This document shows positions 18,017 to 29,046 of a stretch of 64,000 bases of DNA, piece after piece. A model generated the notes under the pieces. That model did not search any database, was not told the origin of the DNA, and saw only the letters and a list, made by a program, of their open reading frames with translations. The stretch's first letter is position 1. The number at the start of each line of letters is the position of its first letter. The DNA comes from an uncultured Cellvibrionales bacterium. Lineage in GTDB: Bacteria > Pseudomonadota > Gammaproteobacteria > Pseudomonadales > Dasaniaceae. The DNA lies in NCBI GenBank assembly GCA_913019905.1, contig CAJVZD010000008.1, forward strand, positions 62,001 through 126,000, read 5' to 3'. The position numbers were made by a program, and so were the translations under genes.

Positions 18017-18030
18017 CGAAGAATTCTTCG
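18017..18030. repeat. 14-bp perfect palindrome after the DUF6152 operon
   Basis: CGAAGAATTCTTCG is its own reverse complement. An upstream AGAATTCTT at about 17995-18003 shares part of it. Located about 45 bp after the DUF6152 stop. It could be part of a weak transcript end or a protein site. Confidence 0.35.
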
Positions 18031-18176
18031 TAGGGTCTTTATCCCCCCACGACGTCTATTCTGATCGTTCGGTAAACTTTGTCCTAGCTATTCCTCAGCC
18101 ATTCGCCAACTATGACTTACCAAAAGGGTCCACAGCGACCAATTGATCGTGTTCGGATAAACTGAAGGGCTCGTAC

Positions 18177-18530
18177 TTAAACGAAGGTATCGATACCAGC
18201 TAGTTCAATACCTAATTGTTGAGGGCCATTGGGTGCGTTCTGAGTAAAGGCTTGCAACGCTTTCTGTGACGCCAGCGGGATGCTGCGATCATCTGACTGA
18301 TTCCTCGCAAGCGTCTCAATTATCCGGTTTCTGGATTCAATAGGACGAACTACCTGGCTATCAGAAATCGACGGAATATCATCTAAAATATTGCCTTCTG
18401 TGCTTCCACTCGTGGCGCGATCATTCTCTGCGCTAAAGTCTTTACGCTCGCGTTCAGCTAGATCCTGTCCACGGGTATGTGGCGGTCGAATCGGAGTTAA
18501 AGGAAGAGATGATATTTGCAAAAAAGTCAC
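18177..18530 (-). CDS. Small conserved protein of unknown function
   Basis: Protein of 117 residues from a GTG at 18530 (a TTG a few codons inside is an alternative). Most of it is polar and looks disordered. The C-terminus, QKALQAFTQNAPNGPQQ followed by GIELAGIDTFV, resembles the conserved tail of short hypothetical proteins in pseudomonads and marine relatives (tail form ...RQALQAY...LLGVDLYA), and this is the reason to keep it as a gene. No membrane segment, signal peptide or metal motif. Function unknown. Confidence 0.6.
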   Translation of the reverse strand: MTFLQISSLPLTPIRPPHTRGQDLAERERKDFSAENDRATSGSTEGNILDDIPSISDSQVVRPIESRNRIIETLARNQSDDRSIPLASQKALQAFTQNAPNGPQQLGIELAGIDTFV

Positions 18531-18811
18531 CCAGTGTTGTCAGCAGCGGCTGGTTTAGTGATAAGAATTAATTTCGGAATAGTAGTAATAATAGCCTGAA
18601 ATGAGTAGCTATGCAAAAACGACAACTACCGCTGTACAGAATCCAACAGACCGGATCCAATACCTAAACAGGCGGGAAGTAATAACTAATTCTCCTGCAG
18701 AAACGAAAGGCTAACAGGACACACCAATCAATCTCTCACCCACAACATCATCATGTCGGCTCTAATCCATTGAACCAACATGAATGATATATTCTTAGGA
18801 TCGATCTTTAT

Positions 18812-20137
18812 CTAGTCTGGAGCGTTTAATAGATCTTCTCTCAAGGTTTTTGAGGCCATATAAAAGTGACACGCCGACCAGAACATGATCACCGGCACTA
18901 AATACAACATGGCTTGCCGCAGCGAATCCAACCCAAAGCTCGGCTCGAGAAAATCGCTCAGCAACCCGACAGAAAATGGACCTAAACCTAAACCAATCAT
19001 GTTAAGCACGAGAAACAGTATGGCCGATGCCGTAGCCCTCATCCTCGCTCCAACCAGACTATGAGTTGTAGCGATAGCATTGCCTAAGTACACATTAAAA
19101 AGAACGCCTGGAACAATAGACAGCATCAATGCGGTGTATGCGCCATCAACTAAATAGACACTAACCATAAAAGGAACGCATATAAGCCCTGTAATTGCCG
19201 GTAGCCATGCGTACCAACGCTTGTCTCGAGGCGCAAGTCGGTCGGCAAGAAGACCGCCACATAACACTCCAACAGCACCAGCTAAGCCCATCGTCATTGC
19301 AAGCCATGTACCCAATTCACCGGTCGTCATTCCATGGCTTCTAATCATAAAAGAGGCCGTCCAGCTACTGGTACTGTATCCAGCAAACGCATTAAGTGCT
19401 GACGCAAAAGCCAAGTGGCGAAAGGATAACCGGCTCCACAACAATGATATAACTGCCATAAAAGACGGGCTTTCTGTGTCTGCCACCTTTTTATTTTCCG
19501 ACAGGCCGCGAATAGGCTCGGCTAATGTCATCCTTACGAGTATCGCCAACAAAATTCCCGGTGCACCGACGACGACAAAAGCTACCCGCCAGCCGAAAAA
19601 CTCGTTTAACCAGCCCCCAAGGATAAATCCGAACATGATACCTATATTGACACCTGTCGAATAAAAAGACATGGCACTAGCACGCTTCTCAACGGGAAAA
19701 ATGTCCGAAATAATTGAATGCGATGGAGGACTACCACCAGCCTCACCAATACCCACTCCGATTCGGGCTAGCAACAGATGCGTGTAATTGCCGACCGCAC
19801 CGCTCAATGCGGTCATAAAGCTCCACAGACCGACTGACATGGCAACGATATTTCGTCGATTCGATCGATCGGCCCAACGAGCAATCGGAATGCCAGCAGT
19901 AACGTAGAACATCGCAAAGGCAAAACCCGTCAACAACCCGAGCTGACTGTCCGACAGATCAAGGTCCGCCTTGATTGCTTCTTGCAAAATCGATAGCAAT
20001 TGTCGGTCGATAAAATTAAAACTATAAACAACTGTCAGTAGGACCAAGGCGTAATTTCTGGCCCTCTTCGTCGCATAGTTTTGTTTATTACTTGCCGTAG
20101 ATTCGGACGTCGTAGCAGTTTCAGGGATATCGGACAT
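18812..20137 (-). CDS. MFS transporter, spinster-like
   Basis: Major facilitator superfamily membrane protein of 441 residues with about 12 hydrophobic segments. The loop 2-3 motif ARWADRSNRRNIVA and VGIGEAGGSPPSHS in helices 4-5 point to the spinster-like / organic-anion branch found in hydrocarbon- and steroid-degrading proteobacteria. The N-terminal 25 residues are polar and cytosolic. It is monocistronic, downstream of tsaB on the same strand but separated by 231 bp. The substrate is not known. Confidence 0.88.
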   Translation of the reverse strand: MSDIPETATTSESTASNKQNYATKRARNYALVLLTVVYSFNFIDRQLLSILQEAIKADLDLSDSQLGLLTGFAFAMFYVTAGIPIARWADRSNRRNIVAMSVGLWSFMTALSGAVGNYTHLLLARIGVGIGEAGGSPPSHSIISDIFPVEKRASAMSFYSTGVNIGIMFGFILGGWLNEFFGWRVAFVVVGAPGILLAILVRMTLAEPIRGLSENKKVADTESPSFMAVISLLWSRLSFRHLAFASALNAFAGYSTSSWTASFMIRSHGMTTGELGTWLAMTMGLAGAVGVLCGGLLADRLAPRDKRWYAWLPAITGLICVPFMVSVYLVDGAYTALMLSIVPGVLFNVYLGNAIATTHSLVGARMRATASAILFLVLNMIGLGLGPFSVGLLSDFLEPSFGLDSLRQAMLYLVPVIMFWSACHFYMASKTLREDLLNAPD

Positions 20138-20368
20138 TCATTCCTCTTATTTTTATAGGAAAATTTTGATGGGCAAGTGTAGCCCATTTGACTTTAGTTC
20201 TACACAATAAAATTAATCGAATAGTATCAATAGGAGTTTATTAAACGCTTCCAGTGTCTATGTGCTACCCAAAATGAAATTTGTGCGGGCACCATTCCAC
20301 TTAAAACCGCCCCAACTAAACTTCGAGCAAAGGGTCGCCAGACAATTACCCGACCCCATCGGCCCACT

Positions 20369-21067
20369 CTATTGTTGCGCTAGTTTTTTCCAGGTCACCT
20401 GGTCTCTCAAATAAATAGGCAGCGCTTCATGCGCGTCATAAAAATGCCCTTTTTGATATTCTGCACAAGCCAAACGTAGGACCGCTGTCGCCGTAGGCAA
20501 CAGATCGGGGTCAAGAATCTGAACGTCGTTGCGACAGGCAATTCGATGACCATACTGCATTCCTGTTCCAGTCGCCACAATTTCTACTTGATCCGGCTGC
20601 CCCGCTGGAATGTTTAAGTCTTCCGGTGAGGTTAAGTATTCAGTGCTGACACTTTCAACTAAACCGTCTTGAGTGCAATACATGCCCCAGTAGATTTCAT
20701 CCATTCGTGCGTCAAGTGTAGAAAGAACCCGCGAGTCGCTTGTCACTGCATGTTTATCAATGGCCGTTTGCGCCAAGGCGGCGAGAGATGATATCGGGAT
20801 GACGGGTAAATCTGCTCCAAACGCTAATCCCTGAACCGCACCGAGACATATACGCAGTCCTGTAAAAGACCCGGGCCCACGGCCAAACGATATCCCATCC
20901 AAATGCTGCAATGAAACCCCGCTATCACTCAAAATCTCGCTTACCATCGGCAACAGTTTTTGAGTATGCTCCCGGGCTGCTAGCTCGAGGCATTCCGTCG
21001 TTTCACCATTTAGAGACAATGCCACAGAACAAGCTGCCGTTGAACAATCTATTGCCAATAACTTCAT
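20369..21067 (-). CDS. tsaB: tRNA threonylcarbamoyladenosine biosynthesis protein TsaB
   Basis: Subunit of the TsaB-TsaD-TsaE complex that makes t6A at position 37 of ANN-decoding tRNAs. 232 residues with the ASKHA-type fold: LLAIDCSTAACSVAL at the N-terminus, REHTQKLLPMV, and the signature FGRGPGSFTGLRICLGAVQGLA around 60-80. TsaB has lost the catalytic metal histidines of TsaD, as here. It follows the YoaA-type helicase gene on the same strand with 93 bp between, an arrangement also seen in E. coli (yoaA-tsaB). Confidence 0.94.
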   Translation of the reverse strand: MKLLAIDCSTAACSVALSLNGETTECLELAAREHTQKLLPMVSEILSDSGVSLQHLDGISFGRGPGSFTGLRICLGAVQGLAFGADLPVIPISSLAALAQTAIDKHAVTSDSRVLSTLDARMDEIYWGMYCTQDGLVESVSTEYLTSPEDLNIPAGQPDQVEIVATGTGMQYGHRIACRNDVQILDPDLLPTATAVLRLACAEYQKGHFYDAHEALPIYLRDQVTWKKLAQQ

Positions 21068-21160
21068 TAAATTTTCTTCTCCCGAAAATAAACCAACTTG
21101 ACCTGCTCCATGCCATTTATCGGCTCTATACCTAGAAAGCTGAAGACAGGCACGCGCTTT

Positions 21161-23053
21161 TTAGTGCGATGGCTCGAAGCCCTCTCCGTATTCCCCGCTA
21201 ATAAAACCCAGCAGAGGCTCTAAATGATTTGATCTTTCCATTCTCGGCAGGCTGTTGATAAACACCGGGCCGTAAGATCTACTATGCAGTCGAGGATCTG
21301 CCAGCATTATAATACCTTTGTCCGATACCCTGCGCAAAAGGCGTCCGCAGCCCTGCTTTAACCGGATCACCGCATCTGGTAATAAATAGTGTTTAAAACT
21401 ATCCACACCATTCTCATTTAAATCAATTGACCGCATTTGTACGAGTGGTTCGAGAGGTGAAACAAAAGGTAACTTGTCGATAACAACACAGCTAATAGAA
21501 ACCGTGGATAAATCGAGCCCTTCCCAAAAACTGCCGGTCCCCAGCAATATCGCTCTTTCTTTGTCACGAAAGCGCTCAATCAGCTGATAATTATCCATAC
21601 TACCTTGTACGAGAACTGAATAACCATTCAAGCCTCGAATCAACGCAGCCATTTTCTGCAAGGCACTATGGCTGGTGAACAAGAATAACACTCGCCCTGT
21701 GTTAACCTGTAATAGCTCCGATACTTTGTCGAATAAACATCTGGCGTAATTTTCGTTATCGGGCTCAACTTCGATTAGGGGCGTATACAACCGCGCACTC
21801 CGAAGATGATCGAAATCTGTTTCTGCTCGGTAAAAAGGTACCTCTGCTAAACCTAAGGAATTTGAAAAGCTGTCGCCTTTATTTTCAACGGATAAGGTAG
21901 CAGACGTAAATATCCAGGTTGATTTGTTTCGAAGAATAAGACGCTGTATCCTCGAAGACAGTTGGATAGGGACGGTTTTAAGAGAAAACCCATTTTTTGA
22001 TGTCTCCAGCCAACACAAGCCCTCCTCCTGTCGAATAGCTTCCAGCTTTGTCTGGAGTAATCTATTTCGGATTAGAAGTTGTTCAAGCGCCACTTCTCTA
22101 TTCGCAATCTTTGTTAACCAGTCAGAAAAAGACGCGAGACCGGAAATTAGCTGGTCGACCACAGCAACATGTTGATGGCGCCGATAGGGCGTAAAGGAAG
22201 GTGCCGACGCCACTACTTTATCCATGGCTCGCCGGTACTGATGGATGAAATTAAGTGCTGGCTTTTGATCGCGGGCAACCCTGCGAATCGTACTCTCTGC
22301 ATCGTTTAAATATCGATTTAGTTGCGCACTGTTTAAATTTTCACCCACTAAGGTTTGCGCAAATTCTGCGAGCCTGTGAGCTTCATCGACAACGACGACT
22401 TCAGCGCTTGGCAACAACATGGGCAACTGTTCTTCCTGCATTGCCTGATCTGCAAACAATAAACTGTGATTCACCACTATGATATCAGCCTTGTCTGCGA
22501 GAAGGCGCGCACGATAAAAGGCGCATTGATCATACTGTGGGCAGGCTTTTCCCAAACAGTCTTCTGCCGTCGATGTCACATATTGAATCAAACCCGGAGC
22601 AAGATTTGACAGCAGTCCTTCTGCGGGGCTCGCTGTAAACTCTTTTAGAATCTGGCCCAAGGCAATTCTTATTGCGGCTGGCAATCCAGCATCCACGTGA
22701 CTGTGTTTCTGTGTGTAATACGGGCACAAATAATTTCGGCGACCTTTCATAACAGCGACTTTTCTCTGAGTGCCCAAGGCCTTTTGAACCAGTGGAATAT
22801 CTCGGCGATAAAGCTGATTTTGCAAGTAAAGCGTCGCTGTTGAAATTATTGCGGTCTTATTGTTGAGTACTAATGGAACGAGGTAAGCCAGTGTTTTTCC
22901 AGCGCCAGAAGGTGCTTCTATAATTTTCGTTTGCTTGTCTAAAATTGCGCCGTCTACCAGCTTAGCCATATACATCTGACCTGAACGAGGTTTAAACTCT
23001 GGTATTAGACTGGGAAAAGGTCCGTCTTTATTTAATAATGATGCGCTGTTCAT
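21161..23053 (-). CDS. yoaA: ATP-dependent helicase, YoaA/DinG family
   Basis: XPD-like iron-sulfur superfamily 2 helicase. I start at the ATG at 23053 (630 residues); the frame is open to a TTG at 23071. Walker A is APSGAGKT, six residues less than its position in the longer form, and the DEAH box lies in VVVDEAHRLAEF. Between them, cysteines in YLCPYY, EDCLGKACPQYDQC are the likely 4Fe-4S ligands. Motif VI is QGCGRLLRR. In E. coli YoaA pairs with the chi subunit (HolC) in repair of replication damage, and holC is also in this window. Length and neighbour tsaB fit YoaA better than DinG. Confidence 0.92.
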   Translation of the reverse strand: MNSASLLNKDGPFPSLIPEFKPRSGQMYMAKLVDGAILDKQTKIIEAPSGAGKTLAYLVPLVLNNKTAIISTATLYLQNQLYRRDIPLVQKALGTQRKVAVMKGRRNYLCPYYTQKHSHVDAGLPAAIRIALGQILKEFTASPAEGLLSNLAPGLIQYVTSTAEDCLGKACPQYDQCAFYRARLLADKADIIVVNHSLLFADQAMQEEQLPMLLPSAEVVVVDEAHRLAEFAQTLVGENLNSAQLNRYLNDAESTIRRVARDQKPALNFIHQYRRAMDKVVASAPSFTPYRRHQHVAVVDQLISGLASFSDWLTKIANREVALEQLLIRNRLLQTKLEAIRQEEGLCWLETSKNGFSLKTVPIQLSSRIQRLILRNKSTWIFTSATLSVENKGDSFSNSLGLAEVPFYRAETDFDHLRSARLYTPLIEVEPDNENYARCLFDKVSELLQVNTGRVLFLFTSHSALQKMAALIRGLNGYSVLVQGSMDNYQLIERFRDKERAILLGTGSFWEGLDLSTVSISCVVIDKLPFVSPLEPLVQMRSIDLNENGVDSFKHYLLPDAVIRLKQGCGRLLRRVSDKGIIMLADPRLHSRSYGPVFINSLPRMERSNHLEPLLGFISGEYGEGFEPSH

Positions 23054-23166
23054 AAATAGTGGGGCTAACAAGCAATGAAAGCCCGATTAAACGCTATTTT
23101 GTGGCTATCCTCTACCAAAAGTTTTTCTTTCATTGCTTAACACCACCTGTTTTAAGTGGCAGCTCT

Positions 23167-23745
23167 ATGGACCCGAGTAAAATAATAAGTGCGATTATCT
23201 TGTCCGGTGGACTGGGATCCCGTATGGGGCAACAGGAAAAAGGCTTGATCGACAGAAATGGCAAGCCCCTCGTCAGCTATGTTATTGACCAGCTATCTGC
23301 ACAAGTTGACGATATAACCCTGAACTGCAATCGGCATATTGATCTCTACGAGAAACTGGGATATAGCGTAATAACAGACAATATGGCTGATTTTCAAGGT
23401 CCACTGGCTGGCGTTCAGGCTAGTTTAAGCCATGTAAACCACGGTCTCTGTCTTATCGCTCCCTGTGATACGCCAAGCTTACCCGCAGACTTGGTTAGCA
23501 GGCTTTATCAGGCTCTCATCGAGACTGACTCAGATATCGCGTATCCGATATGTGGAAATCGTAAACACTATATTCCGAGCTTAATCAGAAAAGACCTACT
23601 CAGATCTTTAAACAACTATCTTGAAACAGGGAAACGAAGCATTCGAGGATGGTATAGTAATCAAAAGGTTAAGGAGGTCGACTTTTCCGGAAGTGAACAG
23701 TCTTTTATCAACGTCAATACACCCCAGCTACTAGCAAGTATTTAG
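23167..23745 (+). CDS. mobA: Molybdenum cofactor guanylyltransferase
   Basis: Transfers GMP from GTP to molybdopterin to form the bis-MGD cofactor of DMSO-reductase-type enzymes. The ATG at 23167 gives 192 residues; the frame is open to 23059 but the extra residues would overlap the opposing helicase promoter and lack family character. The nucleotide motif is ILSGGLGSRMG followed by QQEKGL, then DFQGPLAGVQASL and APCDTPSLP. Alone between divergent yoaA and convergent adk. With mocA and xdhC elsewhere in the window, the cell makes both the MGD and MCD forms of the cofactor. Confidence 0.92.
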   Translation: MDPSKIISAIILSGGLGSRMGQQEKGLIDRNGKPLVSYVIDQLSAQVDDITLNCNRHIDLYEKLGYSVITDNMADFQGPLAGVQASLSHVNHGLCLIAPCDTPSLPADLVSRLYQALIETDSDIAYPICGNRKHYIPSLIRKDLLRSLNNYLETGKRSIRGWYSNQKVKEVDFSGSEQSFINVNTPQLLASI

Positions 23746-23781
23746 ATGGTACAGGGTGAGTTGCAGTAGGCACGAAAACCA

Positions 23782-23806
23782 AAAAGGCTTCTGGTAGAAG
23801 CCTTTT
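23782..23806. terminator. Bidirectional terminator between mobA and adk
   Basis: AAAAGGCTTCT at 23782-23792, loop GGT, AGAAGCCTTTT at 23796-23806: an 11-bp perfect stem with A and T ends. It lies between the convergent mobA and adk stops and can serve both. Confidence 0.88.
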
Positions 23807-23817
23807 CAAGTCATTTT

Positions 23818-24934
<1,117 letters not shown>

Positions 24935-25765
24935 CTATAACCCACGACTCTTGGCATCATCCCAAAGGCGATCCATCAAATCCAAATCCGCGTCCTCGGT
25001 CGTCTTTCCTGCAGCCAGCAACCGCTCTTCAATATACCTAAAACGCGCGTCAAATTTCTTATTCGTCTTTCTTACGGCTGATTCGGGATCAATTTTCAGA
25101 TGTCGTGCTAGGTTAACGACCGAAAATAGTACATCGCCGAGTTCGCTCTCAATGTCTTCAACTGACAACGTCTTTCTGGCCTCAATCAATTCGTTGATTT
25201 CCGACTGCAAACTCGTCAATACACTGTCTATGTCGCCATAGTCAAAGCCGACCCGTGCAACCCGCTTCTGGAGTTTGAAAGCCCGCGTTAACGCTGGCAA
25301 GGATGCAGGAATGTCGTCTAGAATCGAGAATTGGTGCTTATTTCGCCTTTCGTGAGTCTTTATTTTCTCCCAGTTTCGAGAAATTTCCTCGGAGTCGAGA
25401 TCATTGTCGAGTGCTCGACTTTGCAGGGACCCATCTGGAAATACATGAGGATGCCGACGGAGTAGCTTCTCTACCAGGATTGTAATTATCTTATCTAAAT
25501 TAAATTGTCGATTTTCTCGGCCCAACTGCGCGTAAAAGACGATTTGAAACAAAACGTCGCCTAATTCTTCTATAACCTGATCGGTATTCTCATTTTCGAT
25601 GGCATCGGCTAGCTCGTAACACTCCTCGAGAGTATGCGGGACAATGCTTTGAAAACTCTGAGCTTTATCCCAGGGGCAGCCATCAACGGGATCGCGCAAA
25701 CGCTCCATTAGAAGTAATAAATCATCTAATGAATACGAACTCATTTCTGGCGAGTTAGGCGACAT
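24935..25765 (-). CDS. mazG: Nucleoside triphosphate pyrophosphohydrolase MazG
   Basis: Hydrolyses NTPs and dNTPs to monophosphates; in E. coli linked to removal of abnormal nucleotides and to lowering ppGpp. 276 residues with two tandem MazG domains: LMERLRDPVDGCPWDKAQ then EECYELADAI and EELGDVLFQIVFYA in the first, FDYGDIDSVLTSLQ, EINELIEA and ESELGDVLFSVVNLAR in the second. The EExxE and ExxD metal motifs are intact in both. It starts 2 bp after the relA stop, so the two genes are cotranscribed, as in E. coli. Confidence 0.96.
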   Translation of the reverse strand: MSPNSPEMSSYSLDDLLLLMERLRDPVDGCPWDKAQSFQSIVPHTLEECYELADAIENENTDQVIEELGDVLFQIVFYAQLGRENRQFNLDKIITILVEKLLRRHPHVFPDGSLQSRALDNDLDSEEISRNWEKIKTHERRNKHQFSILDDIPASLPALTRAFKLQKRVARVGFDYGDIDSVLTSLQSEINELIEARKTLSVEDIESELGDVLFSVVNLARHLKIDPESAVRKTNKKFDARFRYIEERLLAAGKTTEDADLDLMDRLWDDAKSRGL

Positions 25766-25767
25766 AG

Positions 25768-28026
25768 TTACCGGCCCTCGCGAACGCGTTGAGCATTTAG
25801 TACATTGGGTAAGCGGTTAATCTTTGCCAACAAAGTTCCTAGCGCCTCTAAACCAACAATTTCAATGGTTAGTCGCATGGTGGCAGAATTTTTTTCTTTG
25901 TCTGAGTGCGTCGTCACCGCGACGACATCAATCCTGGCATTGGCCAGCAAGGTAGTTATATCTCGTAATAAGCCGCTCCGATCAAAAGCCTCAATAATTA
26001 TATCGACGGGATATGTTTGTGGGTCTGCTTGTCCCCAATCTACTTCGATAATACGATCGGGTTCCGTATACTGTAACTGTAAAATCTTGTTGCAATCCTG
26101 GCGGTGGATACTAACTCCCCGCCCCACGGTTACATAGCCAATTATTCGATCTCCCGGTAGAGGCTTGCAACAAGCAGCGAAATTTGTCAGTAGATTTCCG
26201 ACCCCACGCACTGTAATCGTATTACTTATCGGTTTTACTTTTTCTACCGTAGGCGCAAGTACTGGCTCCTTGGTATCGCCGAACAACTGCTGAGTGGCAT
26301 TCAATATTTGTGCCGAACTAATATCTCCTGCTCCTACAGAGGCATACATTTCTTCGACGGCCCGATATCCGAAATATTTAGAAACCGCTTTATAGTCGAG
26401 GCTCGTTAAGGCGAGACGCTTAAATATTTTCTCGATCAGTGCTCGCCCCGCTGAAATATTGTCTTCACGCGCTTGTTGCTTGAACCAATTTTGAACTTTT
26501 GCACGAGCACGGCTCGATTTGAGATAGGCAAAACTGGGTTGCAACCAGTCCCGGCGCGGTGCATTTTCCTTGCCAGTTAAAATTTCTACCTGTTCTGACA
26601 TTTGTAAATTATAAGTAAGAGGAACAATACGACCGTTTACCTTTGCACCGCGGCAACGATGCCCGACTTCCGTATGGATATGATAGGCAAAATCTAGAGG
26701 AGTCGATCCTTGGGCCAGGTTTACTACATGCCCCTCCGGAGTAAATACATAGATTCTATCTTGAGCACTCGAAAATTGTTCCGCCACTTCAGCCACGCCG
26801 CTCCCAAGTTCTTCCTGCCAATCGAGTACCTGGCGTAGCCACGATATTTTATCTTCATAGCTGGTCCCACCCTGATTATCGCTGCCCTTGTACTTCCAAT
26901 GAGCGCATACTCCAAATTCAGCTTCTTCGTGCATGGTAAACGTACGAATTTGAATCTCTAAAACCTTTCCTTCTGGGCCAATAACTGCGGTATGAAGCGA
27001 CCGGTAGCCATTGTCCTTCGAAGTAGCGATATAGTCGTCAAACTCATTGGGAATATTTCTCCACAGGCCGTGAACCAAACCCAAAACCGCGTAACAATCC
27101 CTTAAGTCGGGCACTAAAATACGTACGGCCCGTATATCGAAGACCTGCGAAAAGCCAATGCCTTTTCGCTGCATTTTCCGCCAAATACTGTATATATGTT
27201 TCGCTCTTCCACTCAATTCTCCTTTGATACCAGCAGTTTCCAGCGACTCGTTCAGAGTATCGATCACGGAATCGATAAATTTTTCGCGGTCTATGCGTTT
27301 ACCATCGAGCAATTTGGCAATTTTTTTGTACGCGGTTGGTTGAATATAGCGAAATGACAGGTCCTCTAGTTCCCATTTAATGTAACCAATTCCTAAACGA
27401 TGCGCGAGCGGCGCATACACATCGTGAACTTCACGCGCAACTCGATATCTTTTCGCAGGATTATTTTTAACCGCTCGAATAGCGCAGGTACGTTCGGCAA
27501 GCTTTATTAGTGCCACTCGAACATCATCCACTAATGCAACTAGCATTTTCCGGATGTTATCTTTTTGGGCCTCGGCTTGCCCGAGAACAGGATTGTCGCC
27601 AGAAACTACCCGGCTCATGGCGGCCATTCGCAATACGCCGTCAATCATCTTAGCAATAACAGGGCCAAACTCCATCTTGACTGTCTCGATGGATAGTTTG
27701 TCCTCTCGCACACATCGATACAAAATCGCGGCAACAATGGTTTCTTGGTCAAGATGTAACTCCGCAAGAATTTCCGCCATTTCCAGGCCGATGCGAAAGC
27801 TACTGGAATTATCGTTCCACGCTTTATCTGAAACAGACTTCGAGTCTAATTCAGCTTGCAAACTCATCTTACAGGCAAGCTGAAGAGACTTTTTTCCGAC
27901 CTCATGTTCAACCGGAAGCCGCGCCAACCATTGGTCGATATTAACAGACCCGTCGTCATTTTCCGGATGTTCTTCTCGAACTTTTACCATGCTATTTAAT
28001 TGCCTTTGATTTCGGTACGTTTCCAA
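25768..28026 (-). CDS. relA: GTP pyrophosphokinase RelA
   Basis: Ribosome-associated (p)ppGpp synthetase of the stringent response. 752 residues: degenerate HD domain (about 60-190), synthetase domain (about 230-340, with SKDNGYRSLHTAVIGPEG), TGS domain (about 410-470), helical and zinc-finger-like region (CCKPLPGD) and C-terminal ACT domain. The hydrolase His-Asp motif of SpoT is replaced (ILYRCVREDK), so this is the synthetase-only RelA rather than SpoT. It sits between cysM and mazG; rlmD, often placed here in related genomes, is absent. Confidence 0.97.
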   Translation of the reverse strand: METYRNQRQLNSMVKVREEHPENDDGSVNIDQWLARLPVEHEVGKKSLQLACKMSLQAELDSKSVSDKAWNDNSSSFRIGLEMAEILAELHLDQETIVAAILYRCVREDKLSIETVKMEFGPVIAKMIDGVLRMAAMSRVVSGDNPVLGQAEAQKDNIRKMLVALVDDVRVALIKLAERTCAIRAVKNNPAKRYRVAREVHDVYAPLAHRLGIGYIKWELEDLSFRYIQPTAYKKIAKLLDGKRIDREKFIDSVIDTLNESLETAGIKGELSGRAKHIYSIWRKMQRKGIGFSQVFDIRAVRILVPDLRDCYAVLGLVHGLWRNIPNEFDDYIATSKDNGYRSLHTAVIGPEGKVLEIQIRTFTMHEEAEFGVCAHWKYKGSDNQGGTSYEDKISWLRQVLDWQEELGSGVAEVAEQFSSAQDRIYVFTPEGHVVNLAQGSTPLDFAYHIHTEVGHRCRGAKVNGRIVPLTYNLQMSEQVEILTGKENAPRRDWLQPSFAYLKSSRARAKVQNWFKQQAREDNISAGRALIEKIFKRLALTSLDYKAVSKYFGYRAVEEMYASVGAGDISSAQILNATQQLFGDTKEPVLAPTVEKVKPISNTITVRGVGNLLTNFAACCKPLPGDRIIGYVTVGRGVSIHRQDCNKILQLQYTEPDRIIEVDWGQADPQTYPVDIIIEAFDRSGLLRDITTLLANARIDVVAVTTHSDKEKNSATMRLTIEIVGLEALGTLLAKINRLPNVLNAQRVREGR

Positions 28027-28063
28027 TAACGTAACCGCAACGACCTAATTCAATCTGGAGGTT

Positions 28064-28948
28064 TTAAAACACGCCTGTCGATAAATAACGATCGCCACGA
28101 TCGCAGATTATTGCGACGATAACCGCATTTTCAACCTCGGACGCTAGACGTAATGCACCTGCAACTGCTCCTCCGGACGATACGCCACAAAAGATCCCCT
28201 CTTCCGCGGCGAGTTGTTTCATGACCTCTTCGGCAGATTTTTGGTCTATATCAATCACTCTATCAATTCGGGTTTCGTCGTAAATAGACGGTAAATACTC
28301 CTTGGGCCAGCGGCGAATACCGGGAATACTGGCACCATCCTCAGGCTGTAATCCGATAATTTCAATGCCAGCGTTTTTTTCTTTCAAAAAACGCGATACT
28401 CCCATAATGGTACCTGTGGTTCCCATCGAACTGACAAAATGAGTAATCTTTTGATGGGTCTGTTCCCATATTTCCGGACCAGTACCTTCGTAATGGGAGA
28501 TGGGATTGTCAGCATTTCCAAACTGGTCGAGCACAGTACCTTTTCCTGCAGACTGCATGTCGATGGCGAGGTCTCTGGCTCCTTCCATCCCTTCCTCTTT
28601 ACTAACTTCCACTAGTTCAGCACCATAGGCCGACATTGCGAGTTTACGTTCAGAGCTCATATGATCGGGCATGATCAGGATCATTTTATAACCCTTTATC
28701 GCGGCCGCCATGGCTAGCGCGATACCGGTGTTTCCGCTAGTCGCCTCGATTAATGTATCTCCAGGTTTAATATCTCCTCTAGCCTCGGCACGATTAATCA
28801 TGCTCATAGCGGGTCGATCTTTTACAGACCCAGCGGGATTATTGCCCTCAAGCTTTAATAAAATGGTATTTGAGCTATTTTTTGCCAATCTTTGCAAACG
28901 TACAAGTGGCGTAGAGCCGATAAAATCTTCGATTGTTGGAAATTCCAT
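28064..28948 (-). CDS. cysM: Cysteine synthase B
   Basis: PLP enzyme that makes cysteine from O-acetylserine with sulfide or thiosulfate. 294 residues. The PLP lysine lies in AGSVKDRPAMSM (near 42), the phosphate/substrate loop is EATSGNTGIALA, and SSGGAVAGAL is the C-terminal cofactor-binding loop. The CysM form is supported by length and by the conserved location next to relA seen in pseudomonads. It starts 98 bp after the acpS gene ends and precedes relA with 37 bp between. Confidence 0.94.
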   Translation of the reverse strand: MEFPTIEDFIGSTPLVRLQRLAKNSSNTILLKLEGNNPAGSVKDRPAMSMINRAEARGDIKPGDTLIEATSGNTGIALAMAAAIKGYKMILIMPDHMSSERKLAMSAYGAELVEVSKEEGMEGARDLAIDMQSAGKGTVLDQFGNADNPISHYEGTGPEIWEQTHQKITHFVSSMGTTGTIMGVSRFLKEKNAGIEIIGLQPEDGASIPGIRRWPKEYLPSIYDETRIDRVIDIDQKSAEEVMKQLAAEEGIFCGVSSGGAVAGALRLASEVENAVIVAIICDRGDRYLSTGVF

Positions 28949-29046
28949 AAATTACGTTAAGCCTTTTTATTGCTGCTCTTGCTACAGAGCCGAGATGACC
29001 GAAAAGTACCAGAAAAACGAGTTGTCCTGCAAATCGATTTAGTCAA

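Noticed and set aside
17841..18146. Plus-strand frame overlapping the DUF6152 gene
   Set aside because: Overlaps the conserved DUF6152 coding sequence in another frame; translation unremarkable.
25768..28026. SpoT bifunctional enzyme
   Set aside because: The hydrolase HD motif is replaced (YRCVRED), and the mazG/cysM context is that of RelA.
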